From: Colias croceus
Taxonomy: Eukaryota > Arthropoda > Insecta > Lepidoptera > Pieridae
Length of the DNA stretch: 64,000 nucleotides
Direction: 5' to 3'
NCBI RefSeq assembly: GCF_905220415.1
Contig: NC_059539.1
Location: 3,720,001-3,784,000, forward strand
Below the pieces are notes generated by a model. The model was not told where the DNA came from. It made no database searches and saw nothing but the letters and a program-made list of their open reading frames with translations. Of this stretch, positions 40,001 through 50,987 are shown piece after piece; position 1 is the first letter of the stretch; every line of letters starts with the position of its first letter. The position numbers were made by a program, and so were the translations under genes.

Positions 40001-40176
40001 ATGTTCAGGCATCACGTGAAAACTAACGGTTCGATTTCGATGAAACTTGGTATAATTATACCTTATTATCCTGGGCATAAAATAGGATACTTTTTATCCC
40101 GGAAAAATACGTAGAAAAAAAAATTCGTAATTTTTCTTAATTTTTCCGCGCGGACGGAGTCGCGGGCGGAAGCTAG
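39867..40176 (+). mobile_element. Non-autonomous Helitron, complete (family C) with (GTCT)n
   Basis: Starts A|TCTGTAGAAGGGTAAATTC and ends CGCGGGCGGAAGCTAG|T after a CG-rich hairpin region (CGCGCGGACGGAGTCGCG). The interior has a 30-base (GTCT)n microsatellite at 39971-40000, which probably varies in length between alleles. 310 bases, non-coding. This layout is familiar from Lepidoptera. Confidence 0.85.
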
Positions 40177-43100
40177 TATCCAATATACATGTATATGGAT
40201 ATAAGTACTAAGTATTTCATTCTACTGAGCCATACTGAGTATTTAAAACCTATTTCAGTTTTAAATTTAAAGCTCTATACTTTCAGTGCTTTTGGAAAAT
40301 ATCATGACTTTAGAGTAAAAATATATGCAGAAACTTAAGTTTCGTAAAATTTATTTAAAGCTCTAGTCGTAGTTACTATTTTGTAATCTGAGTTATAGTT
40401 TACACGCTATAACTCAAAAATTGTACCATCACCACCTCATAGTTTTGTTGCTGATCGAGCGATGTCGAACGTCGGCTGCCTTCAAAGGTTTTGGTCTGCG
40501 CCTGCGCCGGTGACTCGGCATTTTGCTCTTGGACGATGTAAACTTTTCCTCAACGCCTACCTATAAAATACTTCTAATTTCAAAATAAAATATCAAGTTT
40601 TGATTACCATTAATCACTGTAAGATGAGTTTATTTATGGAAAATGAACTATACAAACATTTACCTTTTAGTGCCGTAGTCAGTTTGGTATTCTACTTCCT
40701 AATAATTGCAATTTGCATAGATATACCTAAAAGTGACAGATTTGTACCAAACTAATAAACTTTATTAGCTCTGTCATTTTAAAAAATAAGTATAAGAAAC
40801 TACTCAAAAAACGCTAAGGACATCTTCAATTACATATAAAGAGTCCCATTCGTCTACCTGATTTCAATTACATCCGTTCGGATATGCTAACAAAATAATC
40901 GAGGACTTCCTACCGTTACACCCAAACATACTCAATTTCGTCTTGTAAAAAGCAACCACTCATTATATATAATCTGTGCAACGGAATGGGTTAAACTTGA
41001 GCGGGAGTTTCCGCTCCTTTGTCATTGGGATTAGACTGATTCCGATAGTATGAGATACTGATCAGCCATATTTCGAATTTAAGGACTGCTTTGTTTGTAC
41101 AAGTCGTTAAGTTTTGCCCAAGTGTTTCCAAGTATCTGACTAAAACTTTTTTTTACTTAAAAATAACAAAATTACATCTCAAATTGCCACTTTATTTCAC
41201 TACCAAAACTAAAAAGTAAAATGAGCAGACGCAAAAGGCAACTTTAATTTTGCAGAATTGAAACGCGATTCCGTGAATAACGTAAGTCGTAAGTTCGTAA
41301 TTCGGCAGCCATTTTGTGTAAAACGTCAAACGTACACGTGCAAGTGGTGTAGTCTTTCAGGCAGTAACCTAACCCCGCCTTTCGGTCTCACGGCTGAAGC
41401 AAAAAACGTTGGTAACTGAACACCGGCGGGGGTGTGCGATATGTCATGATTTTGGAGGGGGTCTGAATGTTCCACGCTATATAGAAATTGTTTGTTTTAT
41501 ATAGCGCGGGATTTTTTAGCTAAACGTTTCCATGTGTAAGAATGGACTAAATTATTAATTTCATTAATTAGGTATTGAATTCAGTAACTTACAAACGTAA
41601 TTCAAATAATCAAAATATGCATTAGGTACTTTAGGCACGATAGGCAAGAGCCATACGCACCTTAGTAAGTAGGTAGGTATATACAGTATAATATATTTAA
41701 CAAAACAAAAGGAAAATATAATTAAAAGTTAAACAGAAGCATATCACATTCCATTTCACGAAAATCTACGTAACTAAAGTGTTTGAATCAATATTGTTCA
41801 TTAAAAGCAGACAAATGAAAACAAGACATTGTGCTATAATTTGGGCAATCCCAAACAGTGGCTGTACACAATCACGTGCCAATTGTTATGAATGTTTACC
41901 ACATAATTACGTTAATCGTCGCACAAAAGACACAACAGACAAAATGTTCGCGACTATTGATATTACAATATTACGCTTTTAAAACCTATCCAACGTAACG
42001 CGACCTCCGCGGCTACACTCCTGCGAACAAAAATGGTCCAGGGAAGGGTAAATGAACTGAACATCAAAGGTCTTAATAAAAAGGTTGAATTATAAAGAGC
42101 TATCGCGTGAATTGTACACTTGTAAAGTTGCTTTGTTACACGGCGCCTGGCATTGTGAGCTGACAATACAACTTGTAAGGAATGTTTTTTAGAAATACTC
42201 CATTCACGAAACTGTTAGATGCGTTGGTTTTGTGGCAAATTTGATAATGTAACCTGTTGCTTTATTCAATGAGAGTGAATTCATTCAAATCATTGACAAT
42301 GTCGCTTTATTGCCTTTTGAGGTTTATCTAGTTCCGCCTTTATTGGTATTTTTATGTTAATACTTTGTATATTGTAGCTATTCATTATTCAAGGAGGTAA
42401 TCTTTTTGAAATTAACAATTATAACTATAGGTAAGTATAATTGAGTGGCCTTTAACCTTTAGGATAAACACATTATTATTATTAAATCGTGTAATCTGTT
42501 CTTTGTCTTCTTCATTACCTGCTAGGTATGTCTATTAATGACGTTACAATATTTGAAATTGTTGTAATGTTTTTTGATTAATATATAATAGAAAACATAA
42601 GACTTTATTTTTAAAGTAGGTAGGTACGATAAATGACAAATTCATACATTGTTATCCTAAAAAAAATTCTGATCTTCATATTTTATTTCCTTTGAAAATG
42701 AACACGGGCGTTCTTCTTTGCATTCATGTAATCATTAGGTAGGTACTAAAGCTAGCATCAATTTTTATCTAAATCTAAAATAGATACCCATACTTTTAAA
42801 ACACATAAATCTAAACAAACATCTCGCACTAACCTAAATAAACTCACCTATTTACTACATACATACCCACGTGTGCGTGCATGTATGCGTGTATGTGTGT
42901 GTGTGTGCGTGTTCACGCATGCGCGGTGAGGAAGCTGCGCGTGAGATCCGCGGCGCGCAGCTGCGGCGACCAGGTGTTCGGAGCCCCTCATGGCAAGTAC
43001 TATCGTGGTGAGAAAGTGACTTGATTTTGGATGAACAGATTTATTTATGCCGTGTATGTGGAATGAACGAGAAAATATTGTTTATGTTAACTGGTAACTA

Positions 43101-43826
43101 AGATCTTGGTGAAGCGATATAGTAGATTGAATAAAAATTATAATGAATAAGTCAAATTGCATGTGAAGGAATATGCTTATTTGCAAAGAAGCAATTTACC
43201 AATTAGGACCTATTTACCTATTAAATATATGTTTTTAATATCAGTGAAAAAAAGTTTAATATGGGACCGACCGCGGTAAAAATAAACCTTAAAACATGTC
43301 CTTGACAATTAAGTATTATTAATAAAGGACTAAGTTAAACGTAATTCTTTAAAATATGGGCTGAGTGGCTTTCTCATAAAAATCTACTACGATATGTCCA
43401 TAAAGCTGAATAAACGCTGCATATAATACTTATCATATAATGCATAAATATGCATACATTGAAACCTATATTTAAATCAAAATAAACACAACAACTTCCG
43501 ATCACGACTGTACCATACAACCCCAACTAAATCTGTGAATGCTTGCGCAAACCCGCTTCCATGACATAAACAGTCCATCAAGTATAACATTTATTTCGAC
43601 CGCGCCGGGCCAAAATATACCTTAAAAATCAAATACTTACTCGGAACCCTCGTGGAACCCCGAGCAATTATCCTACATGTTTTTATATCTGATTCTAGTG
43701 TATTATTATTCACGGTTTTAGTTAATATGACGGAATTATTCAAATGCATGGAAATTATTTCGATACTAGACCTAGCGAGAAGTATTTTTTTAAGAGATGC
43801 TTAGCGTTTTTTTAGAAAATATAGTA
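40177..43826. other. Intergenic DNA with a hairpin and a GT/GC-rich patch
   Basis: Mostly AT-rich. A 12-bp-arm hairpin lies at 41472-41509. An alternating purine-pyrimidine TG/CG/CA run (about 42873-42950) leads into a GC-rich patch to 43000. More complex patches are at 40430-40550 and 41340-41470. No gene recognised. Confidence 0.45.
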
Positions 43827-44376
43827 GTTCAGGATACATCGCCCATTTTTGCAAGTGACTACTATCAAGCTAATTTTCCGTTTGTAGCTTTATTTTGATG
43901 AGACGCCCAATAATTTCGTGTACGAAAGTCTCGATTGTGGTAGCTAACAGAGATAACAAGAATAAAAATTTTTGATTTGATGGTTCTCAAATATTTATTA
44001 CTAACTGAATTTTTTTTTGTTCAATCTCAAGATAATTACCTAAATTATTCGAAAAAATATTTGTCCTACAAAATCTATGGTTTGTTCAAAGAGTCCCCCT
44101 TTCCAAAGTGTATCGATAACGAGGTCATCATAAATGATTACTAACAAGCTGATTTATTTGTTTTCACTTAGTTAATGTTTATATAATTCAACAGACATAT
44201 TATCCTACAAATTGCGTAATAAATATTTGAGAACCATCAAATCAAAAAATTTTATCCTTGTTATCTCTGTTAGCTACCACAATCGAGAGTTTCGTACACG
44301 AAATTATTCGGTGTCTCATCAAAATAAAGCTACAAACGGAAAATCAACTTGCAAAAATGGGCGATGTATCCTGAAC
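43827..44376 (-). mobile_element. Complete long-TIR, TA-flanked MITE
   Basis: The ends GTTCAGGATACATCG and CGATGTATCCTGAAC are inverted and bordered by TA on both sides (43825-43826 and 44377-44378). The inverted arms extend about 170 bases inward, so most of the 550-base element folds on itself. The unique centre reads opposite to the copy at 47310. No transposase; presumably mobilised by a Tc1/mariner-like enzyme elsewhere (inference). The right arm has lost about 15 bases. Confidence 0.88.
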
Positions 44377-46181
44377 TATAAGGCGATGATTTTGTATTTG
44401 TTTTCCCTATTTGGCTTGGGAAAAAGTGATAGTAGATATCTACTATTTACTAATCTATGGATTGTGTAGTAAGAGTTATATTATTGTCGACATTTAAAGA
44501 TATTGTTAAAAGACCAACCATATACCTACCTACACAAACTGAGTTCTAAAGATAACTTACATTCTCTGTTTTAATAATTAGTTCATTTATATAAATAGAT
44601 ATACAATTTTATCCTACAACGGTCAACAATACGGCTTCCCCATACAAATTCAGCAAAACCAACAAAGAACAAGGAAATTCACGAGTATTATTCAATGATG
44701 TAGAAAAACAACAACAAATTACGATACGTCATTAGCTCTAAGAACTCTTATTTAACTTATTTGTGGCTCGCATAATATAGATGCCTACGACATAAATAAA
44801 ATTAGCATAAATTATTATTAGATGCAAGTATAATAACTAAAATTCTATGTTATTTTGAATATCATTTCGGTCTTTCATAATATTATGTTTAAAACATTTT
44901 TTTAGTTTCTTAATCTATTTACGCCTAACCCGTTCAAAACGCAATGTTTCAAAGTAAAACACACATAATAAGGTATATGAAAAAAATATCATAGTGTTTC
45001 ATAAGCTTCCACTCTATGGTCGCGAAATCCTTAGCTTGCTTAGCTTGTTGAATGCTTTTAATTACTTTTTTAAACTGACACATTCTACGTTTAAATAGTC
45101 ATGTATATTTAAGTATTCAAAGACATTATTATTCTTGTTATAATTTATTAATTATAAAGACTCAGTTGGATCTTTTACGAATTATGAATACATAATTTGA
45201 TTCATAAAATTTAAATTCGTACTCCATAAAGAGCTAGCCGTGCCTAATTGTATAATTTAAAAGTCCAAATGATATTATATGCAAAGAAATTAAAATGCAA
45301 TAAGATTAAAAGCTCGTTTATTATATTCCGCTATTAAGGATTCGCTCTTAAATTATCTAATTTAAAAACTGTTAAAAACCGTAACTCCTTTAAACTTATA
45401 CAAAATAGATAATTCATGAATATTTTTTCAATGATACTTACGTAGATATTGTAGCTGTTGATCAAAAGCCTCATATATTCTACATAGACTATGACAATGT
45501 TTATATATTATTAGCTCTTATTAATTTATCTACGTAACATACAACATAGTATATAAATAATTAAGTATAGATGAAATTAGAGAAAATGTTAGTAGATAAT
45601 GAAGTGATTATTTTATTACCTGATACATTTATGTATGGATGACTATGTTATTAAATAAATATTCATATTCTTAATGCCTACTACGTAATATACTTAGGCT
45701 TTGGGCTGATGATGATAAAATAACTCGAAACACGAATTTGTTAAAAATTCTACTCAATATTGGATCATGGAAACCATTTATCTCAAAATTTTACAACATG
45801 CATACAAAAATCTTTGTCATACTTACTAGTTTTTTTTAATTAAATTATATTCACAGCAGTGATGAATCACCCATAAGACACGTACATTCATAAGATTTAA
45901 CATGTAAATCTCTAAATAATTCCAGTGCACATTAAAGTCATAATATTGTAATTGCAAAAGTGTGGCGACGTTTTGTCTAATTCCCTGAGCGATTAGGAGC
46001 GTGCGAGCTCGACCCGGCCACACATGCTCATCTTTCTTTTGGACTGTATATCATTTATACGGCACGATCACGATACGATTATTTATTAGTGTATACGTGT
46101 GTAGTAAATCTTTCTTTATTGAATTTTTCCATAACTTGGAATTAAGTTTTGGATGCTAGACACTTTCTGTTTCACGTTTTG
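44377..46181. other. Intergenic DNA
   Basis: AT-rich, no gene or repeat recognised. A short complex patch is at 45960-46030. Confidence 0.5.
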
Positions 46182-46474
46182 ACTGTTGGTATACTAAGCT
46201 CAAAGGAGGTTATAGTTTTGCATACGCTGAGTACGTAAAAAATACTTTTAAAATTCCAGTAGCAGTTTTTTTTTTCAAATAGATGAATTTTTAAAACTCT
46301 TATGTGTACCTATACCCACCCAGCTTTGCTACCAGCATGTGACAACGTTGAAAACATGGATTTTCAGGAAAAATTTAGCAAACATTTTTTGATGTAATTT
46401 TGTTGTTTAAGTATTTTTTACGTGATTAGTGTATGCAAAACTACAAGTCCCTTCGCGCTTAGTATACCAATAGT
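46182..46474. mobile_element. Fold-back element with ~75-base inverted arms
   Basis: The outer ends ACTGTTGGTATACTAAGC and GCTTAGTATACCAATAGT are inverted, and the similarity continues inward through TAGTTTTGCATAC and ACGTAAAAAATACTT, with about 80% identity between arms. The centre is short and AT-rich. No coding potential. I could not find a convincing target-site duplication, so the class is open. Confidence 0.65.
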
Positions 46475-47309
46475 GGGATACCCTTATAGATATATATAAT
46501 ATAATAGTTTTCGAAATATTAATAGTTTTTCTATTCAAATTATTATTTCTTGTCCTGAAGCATCACCAAACTATACCTTAATTAAAAAATGGCAAGAATG
46601 AAAAACACTTATTAATTAAACAATGGTTTATGAAATAGTTTACAAATTAATGAAAATTTATATTGAAATTAAATTGATATTAAATAATTCTTAATAGAGC
46701 AACCTTAATATCGAAGAGACAATTAGACATAAAAATATCGTAACATATAAAGCATCGCTAGCGCGTATCGCACGGTATGAGGACCGAAGCGCGAGCGCAC
46801 GGCGATTTGTCGCATTTCACGGAGGTCACGGCGGCCGCGGCGGGTCACGCCCGCTAATGTCACGAGGAGCTTTCCAAACTCACGACACGCTAAACTCTTC
46901 CGATTATTGTTTCCCGTGTCGTCGACAGTTAAGTGCTTTTCCTCATTTCAGATTTATCAAAGTTAGGTATTTGTTACGTAAACGTTTTCGTAGCTGCTAT
47001 AATATTAAAACAGATCAAAATGAAAGTTTGTCATGCTTTAATATATTATATGAGCTTCATAATTTAGGAGATTAGTAAACCTTAATGTGAATATTGAGGT
47101 AAAATATGACGTTAGTATGCGTATGAATGCGTTCATTGTTTATTAGGTAATTATTATAAATAATACTAAGAGAGGAATGCGAAATGGAGGTACTATACGA
47201 GGTATGCAATTTTCATAAATTAACATAATTGGTGACCTTAAACGTTTCTAATTATTAGCCTTAATACCTGCAAATCTAACACCAAATTCTTCATTCCCCT
47301 ATCCTATTA
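46475..47309. other. Intergenic DNA with a GC-rich patch
   Basis: A GC-rich, complex patch at about 46750-46870 (with GGTCACGGCGGCCGCGG) stands out. The 72-codon frame after it is unrecognised. Confidence 0.4.
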
Positions 47310-47863
47310 GTTCAGGATACATCGTCCATTTTTGCAAGTGACTACTATCAAGCTGATTTTCCGTTTGTACATAGCTTTATTTTGATGAGACACCGAATAA
47401 TTTCGTGTACGAAACTCTCGAATGTGGTAGCTAACAGAGATAACAAGGATAAAATTTTTTGATTTGATGGTTCTCAAATATTTATTACGCAATTTGTAGG
47501 ACAATATGTCTGTTGAATTATATAAACATTAACTAAGGGAAAACAAAAAAACCTGCTTGTTAGTAATCATTTATGATGACCTCGTTATCGATACACTTTG
47601 GAAAGGGGGACTCTTTGAACAAACCATATATTTTGTAGGACAAATATTTTTTCGAATAATTTAGGTAATTATCTTGAGATTGAAGAAAAAAAATTCAGTT
47701 AGTAATAAATATTTGAGAACCATCAAATCAAAAATTTGTTTCCTTGTTATCTCTGTTAGCTACCACAATCGAGACTTTCGTACACGAAATTATTGGGCGT
47801 CTCATCAAAATAAAGCTACAAACGGAAAATTAGCTTGATAGTAGTCACTTGCAAAAATGGGCG

Positions 47864-47868
47864 ATGTA
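47864..47868 (+). repeat. Target-site duplication ATGTA (left)
   Basis: ATGTA here and at 52747-52751 flanks the retrotransposon. Empty copies of the MITE read GGGCGATGTATCCTGAAC with a single ATGTA, so the duplication arose on insertion. Confidence 0.85.
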
Positions 47869-48113
47869 AACTCAAACTCAAACTCAAACATTCATTTATT
47901 CAATTAGACTACTATTTAGTAGCACTTTCGAATCGTCATTACATAAGTATTTTTAACATTTACCACCGATTCGGAAAGCAGTATCTATGGAGAAGAATCG
48001 GCAAGAAACTCCATAGTTGCTCTTTTAAAATCATGTCAATATTACATAATATGTAACTTATATCTAACTTATACATAATATATCATAATATGCAAAGAAC
48101 TGTCCTGTGGTTT

Positions 48114-50987
48114 TTACGCGACAACCCTCCATGGGTCTTTATCGTCCATATATTCCTGAATACTGTAGTACGCTCTCTGAACTAGTACATTTTTTATATA
48201 AGTTTTAAATTTAGAACTACTAAACTCTTTAATATTGAGAGGAATTCTATTGTATAAGCGTATACCTTGACCCATAAATGAATTTTTAACTTTAGCTAAT
48301 CGGAAAAATGGCATTTCAATTCTATTCCTGTTCCTTGTGCCATAATCGTGTCTATCTCCTACTCTTGTGTGTAAGTCGGCGTTTTTGTGAACATGCAAAA
48401 TATTATTAAATATATACTGTGATGGTACAGTAAGGATACCAGTATTCTTAAAATGATCTCTTAGTGAATCCCGAGCACGTAAATTATATATAGAGCGAAT
48501 GGCTCTTTTCTGTAAGATAAATATAGTTTCTATATCTGCAGCCCTGCCCCACAGTAGAATTCCATAGGACATAATGCTATGAAAGTAGCTGAAATAAACC
48601 AGTCTAGCCGTATCTTCATCGGTGAGTTGCCTTATTTTTCGGACTGCATAGGCAGCTGAACTGAGCTTACCTGCAGCGGTGTTGACATGGGCTCCCCACT
48701 GTAGTTTCTCGTCCAATGTTAACCCTAGAAATACAGTAGACTCAGTAGGATGCAATACCTCCCCGTTCAAGGTAATATCTCTGTTCAACTTTTTTACGTT
48801 AGGAAGTAAAAATTCAACACAAGTGGTTTTTTTGGCATTTAATAATAAATTATTGGCATTAAACCATTCAGATATGTGTAAAAGAGCACTGTTCACTTCG
48901 TCAACATTTGGGTCATGCCTATCCACATTAAAAATTAATGAGGTATCATCTGCAAACAGAACTATTTCACACCTATCCTGCAAATAATAGGGAAGATCAT
49001 TGATATATACCAAGAACAAGAAGGGACCTAAAATTGACCCCTGTGGAACACCAATGTTAATTGACGCACCGCTAGAACGTTCTCCATTAACAACTACAGT
49101 CTGTATCCTATCATGCAGGTATGACGCTATGAGGTTCTGTGCTTTTCCTTTAATTCCATAGTGATTAAGTTTACGTAACAAAGTACAATGTTCAACGCAG
49201 TCAAATGCCTTGGAGAGGTCACAAAATATCCCCAGAGCATTTTTTGAGTTTTCCCATGCTTTATATATATGTGTTAGAAGTGCAACCCCAGCATCTGTGG
49301 TTGAGCGCCCCTTTGTGAAACCAAACTGTTTGGTGTGCAGTAAATCATTAGATGCAAAATGACTACTCAGTTGGTTTAATATTAACTTCTCGAATACCTT
49401 ACTTAATGTTGGTAAAATAGAGATAGGTCTATAATTGTTACAGTCTTCTTGATCGCCCTTCTTAAATAGAGGTATAACTTTACTAAGCTTTAGTAAATTA
49501 GGAAATGTACCATAGTCACAACACTTATTAAATATAAAAGCTAAATTTTTCGCAATATTTTCTATGATATTATTAACTAAATTTACGGACATTCCCCAAA
49601 GATCACAAGTATTTTTTAGATTAAGCGTCTTAAAGGCAGTAACAATATCACTAGCAGTTACGTGTCGTAATTCAAATAATGTACTGCACCCCGCAACATG
49701 GTCCCTCAAAAAGGTTTCTGCAAGTGCTGAAGACGAATTTAAACTATTAGTAATAGTAACAGGGACACTACTGAAGAATTCTTCAAAAGCAAGCGCAACA
49801 TCAGCACTTTTGTCAATAACCCTGTCATTATCTACAAGTTTTATAGTATTACTTGATTTGCTTTTACCCATTTCACCATTAATAATAGACCAAACTGTTT
49901 TAACTTTATTATCCGATTCGCGTATTTTATCTCTGATATACAATCGCTTCGCAGTAAAACAAACAATTTTAAAAGTTTTTGAGTAATTTCTAACATAACT
50001 AAGAAAAGATGGGTCTTTATTATATTGCTTCATACCATATAACTCATAAAGAACGATCATACACCTATGTATGCTAGGTGTCGCCCATTTTCTAAATGGT
50101 AAATCCTTGGTAATATTTAAAGATTTAACTTTAAATATTTTTTCAAATTCATTATGAACTAAATTGAAAAGATTTTTAAACATTTCACAAGGATTATTAT
50201 TACAGGATTGATCATTCAGTACGGGCAGGTTTTTATTAATATTATCTCTAAATTTATTAATGCCTTTTTTACTTATAGGCCTAACATTAATTCTTTTAAA
50301 TTCAGGTAAGCAATCCCATTCAAAAACTACTTTCTGGCCACAGTGATCCGAAGTGAGTGTATTGAGAATATTTTTCTCTAAACAGAAGCAGTCGCAGTAT
50401 ATATTATCAATACAGGTTGCAGAAGTAGGTGTAATTCGTGTGGGTTCATTAAAAAGTTTATACAGATTAAATGACTGAAACAAATTAACAATTCGTGTAG
50501 TCGTTCGTGTTTGTAAAAGTATATCAATATTAAAATCACCACATACTATAACTTTTTTTTTACTCCTACTTAAACGCTTTAATATTTCTTCCATGACTGT
50601 CTCAAACATATTATAGTCACTGGAAGGGGGTCTATAAACGCAAACAATAATGTAACGCTCCAGTTCAACACAGGACAGTTCAATGATCCGTTCTACAGAA
50701 AGACTAACAATGTCAGTTCGTTCTTTACATTTTACACTATTGTGTACAAAAATAAGAGAACCTCCATGAATAGCATATGTCCTGAAGTATATACTTTTTA
50801 ATGTATAATTATCAATATTTATTACCAACTGACATTGTTTAAGCCAATGTTCTGTTACACAAAAAACCTTAATTCTATTATGATTTAAAAATAATTCTAT
50901 TTCTAATAATTTGCTAGCCAAGCCTTGAATGTTTTGATGTACAATAGAAAAGGTCTGCTTAGCTGTTGTCTTATATACTAGTTTAAA
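48114..50987 (-). CDS. Retrotransposon ORF2: APE endonuclease + reverse transcriptase
   Basis: Nicks target DNA and copies the element RNA at the nick. Counting from the TTT codon reached by a -1 shift (957 residues): HQNIQG 17-22, TEHW 45-48, GDFN 150-153 and SDH 213-215 are endonuclease active-site blocks. The reverse transcriptase has YRPIS near 521, DLSKAFD 590-596, PQGSILGP near 648 and the catalytic FADD at 678-681. The C-terminal ~150 residues follow the usual LINE tail. The frame is open from just after a TAA inside the end of ORF1. No ATG precedes the endonuclease; the first Met codon is at 50609, after two catalytic blocks. Translation as an ORF1 fusion by -1 frameshifting at 50981-50987 is therefore the likeliest route, with a non-AUG start as the alternative. 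All key residues are present. Confidence 0.9.
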   Translation of the reverse strand, partial: FKLVYKTTAKQTFSIVHQNIQGLASKLLEIELFLNHNRIKVFCVTEHWLKQCQLVINIDNYTLKSIYFRTYAIHGGSLIFVHNSVKCKERTDIVSLSVERIIELSCVELERYIIVCVYRPPSSDYNMFETVMEEILKRLSRSKKKVIVCGDFNIDILLQTRTTTRIVNLFQSFNLYKLFNEPTRITPTSATCIDNIYCDCFCLEKNILNTLTSDHCGQKVVFEWDCLPEFKRINVRPISKKGINKFRDNINKNLPVLNDQSCNNNPCEMFKNLFNLVHNEFEKIFKVKSLNITKDLPFRKWATPSIHRCMIVLYELYGMKQYNKDPSFLSYVRNYSKTFKIVCFTAKRLYIRDKIRESDNKVKTVWSIINGEMGKSKSSNTIKLVDNDRVIDKSADVALAFEEFFSSVPVTITNSLNSSSALAETFLRDHVAGCSTLFELRHVTASDIVTAFKTLNLKNTCDLWGMSVNLVNNIIENIAKNLAFIFNKCCDYGTFPNLLKLSKVIPLFKKGDQEDCNNYRPISILPTLSKVFEKLILNQLSSHFASNDLLHTKQFGFTKGRSTTDAGVALLTHIYKAWENSKNALGIFCDLSKAFDCVEHCTLLRKLNHYGIKGKAQNLIASYLHDRIQTVVVNGERSSGASINIGVPQGSILGPFLFLVYINDLPYYLQDRCEIVLFADDTSLIFNVDRHDPNVDEVNSALLHISEWFNANNLLLNAKKTTCVEFLLPNVKKLNRDITLNGEVLHPTESTVFLGLTLDEKLQWGAHVNTAAGKLSSAAYAVRKIRQLTDEDTARLVYFSYFHSIMSYGILLWGRAADIETIFILQKRAIRSIYNLRARDSLRDHFKNTGILTVPSQYIFNNILHVHKNADLHTRVGDRHDYGTRNRNRIEMPFFRLAKVKNSFMGQGIRLYNRIPLNIKEFSSSKFKTYIKNVLVQRAYYSIQEYMDDKDPWRVVA

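Noticed and set aside
44212..44469. 85-codon frame and the similar 47307-47504 and 47835-48056 frames
   Set aside because: They read through MITE arms or across the MITE/retrotransposon junction, which explains their mutual similarity; not genes.
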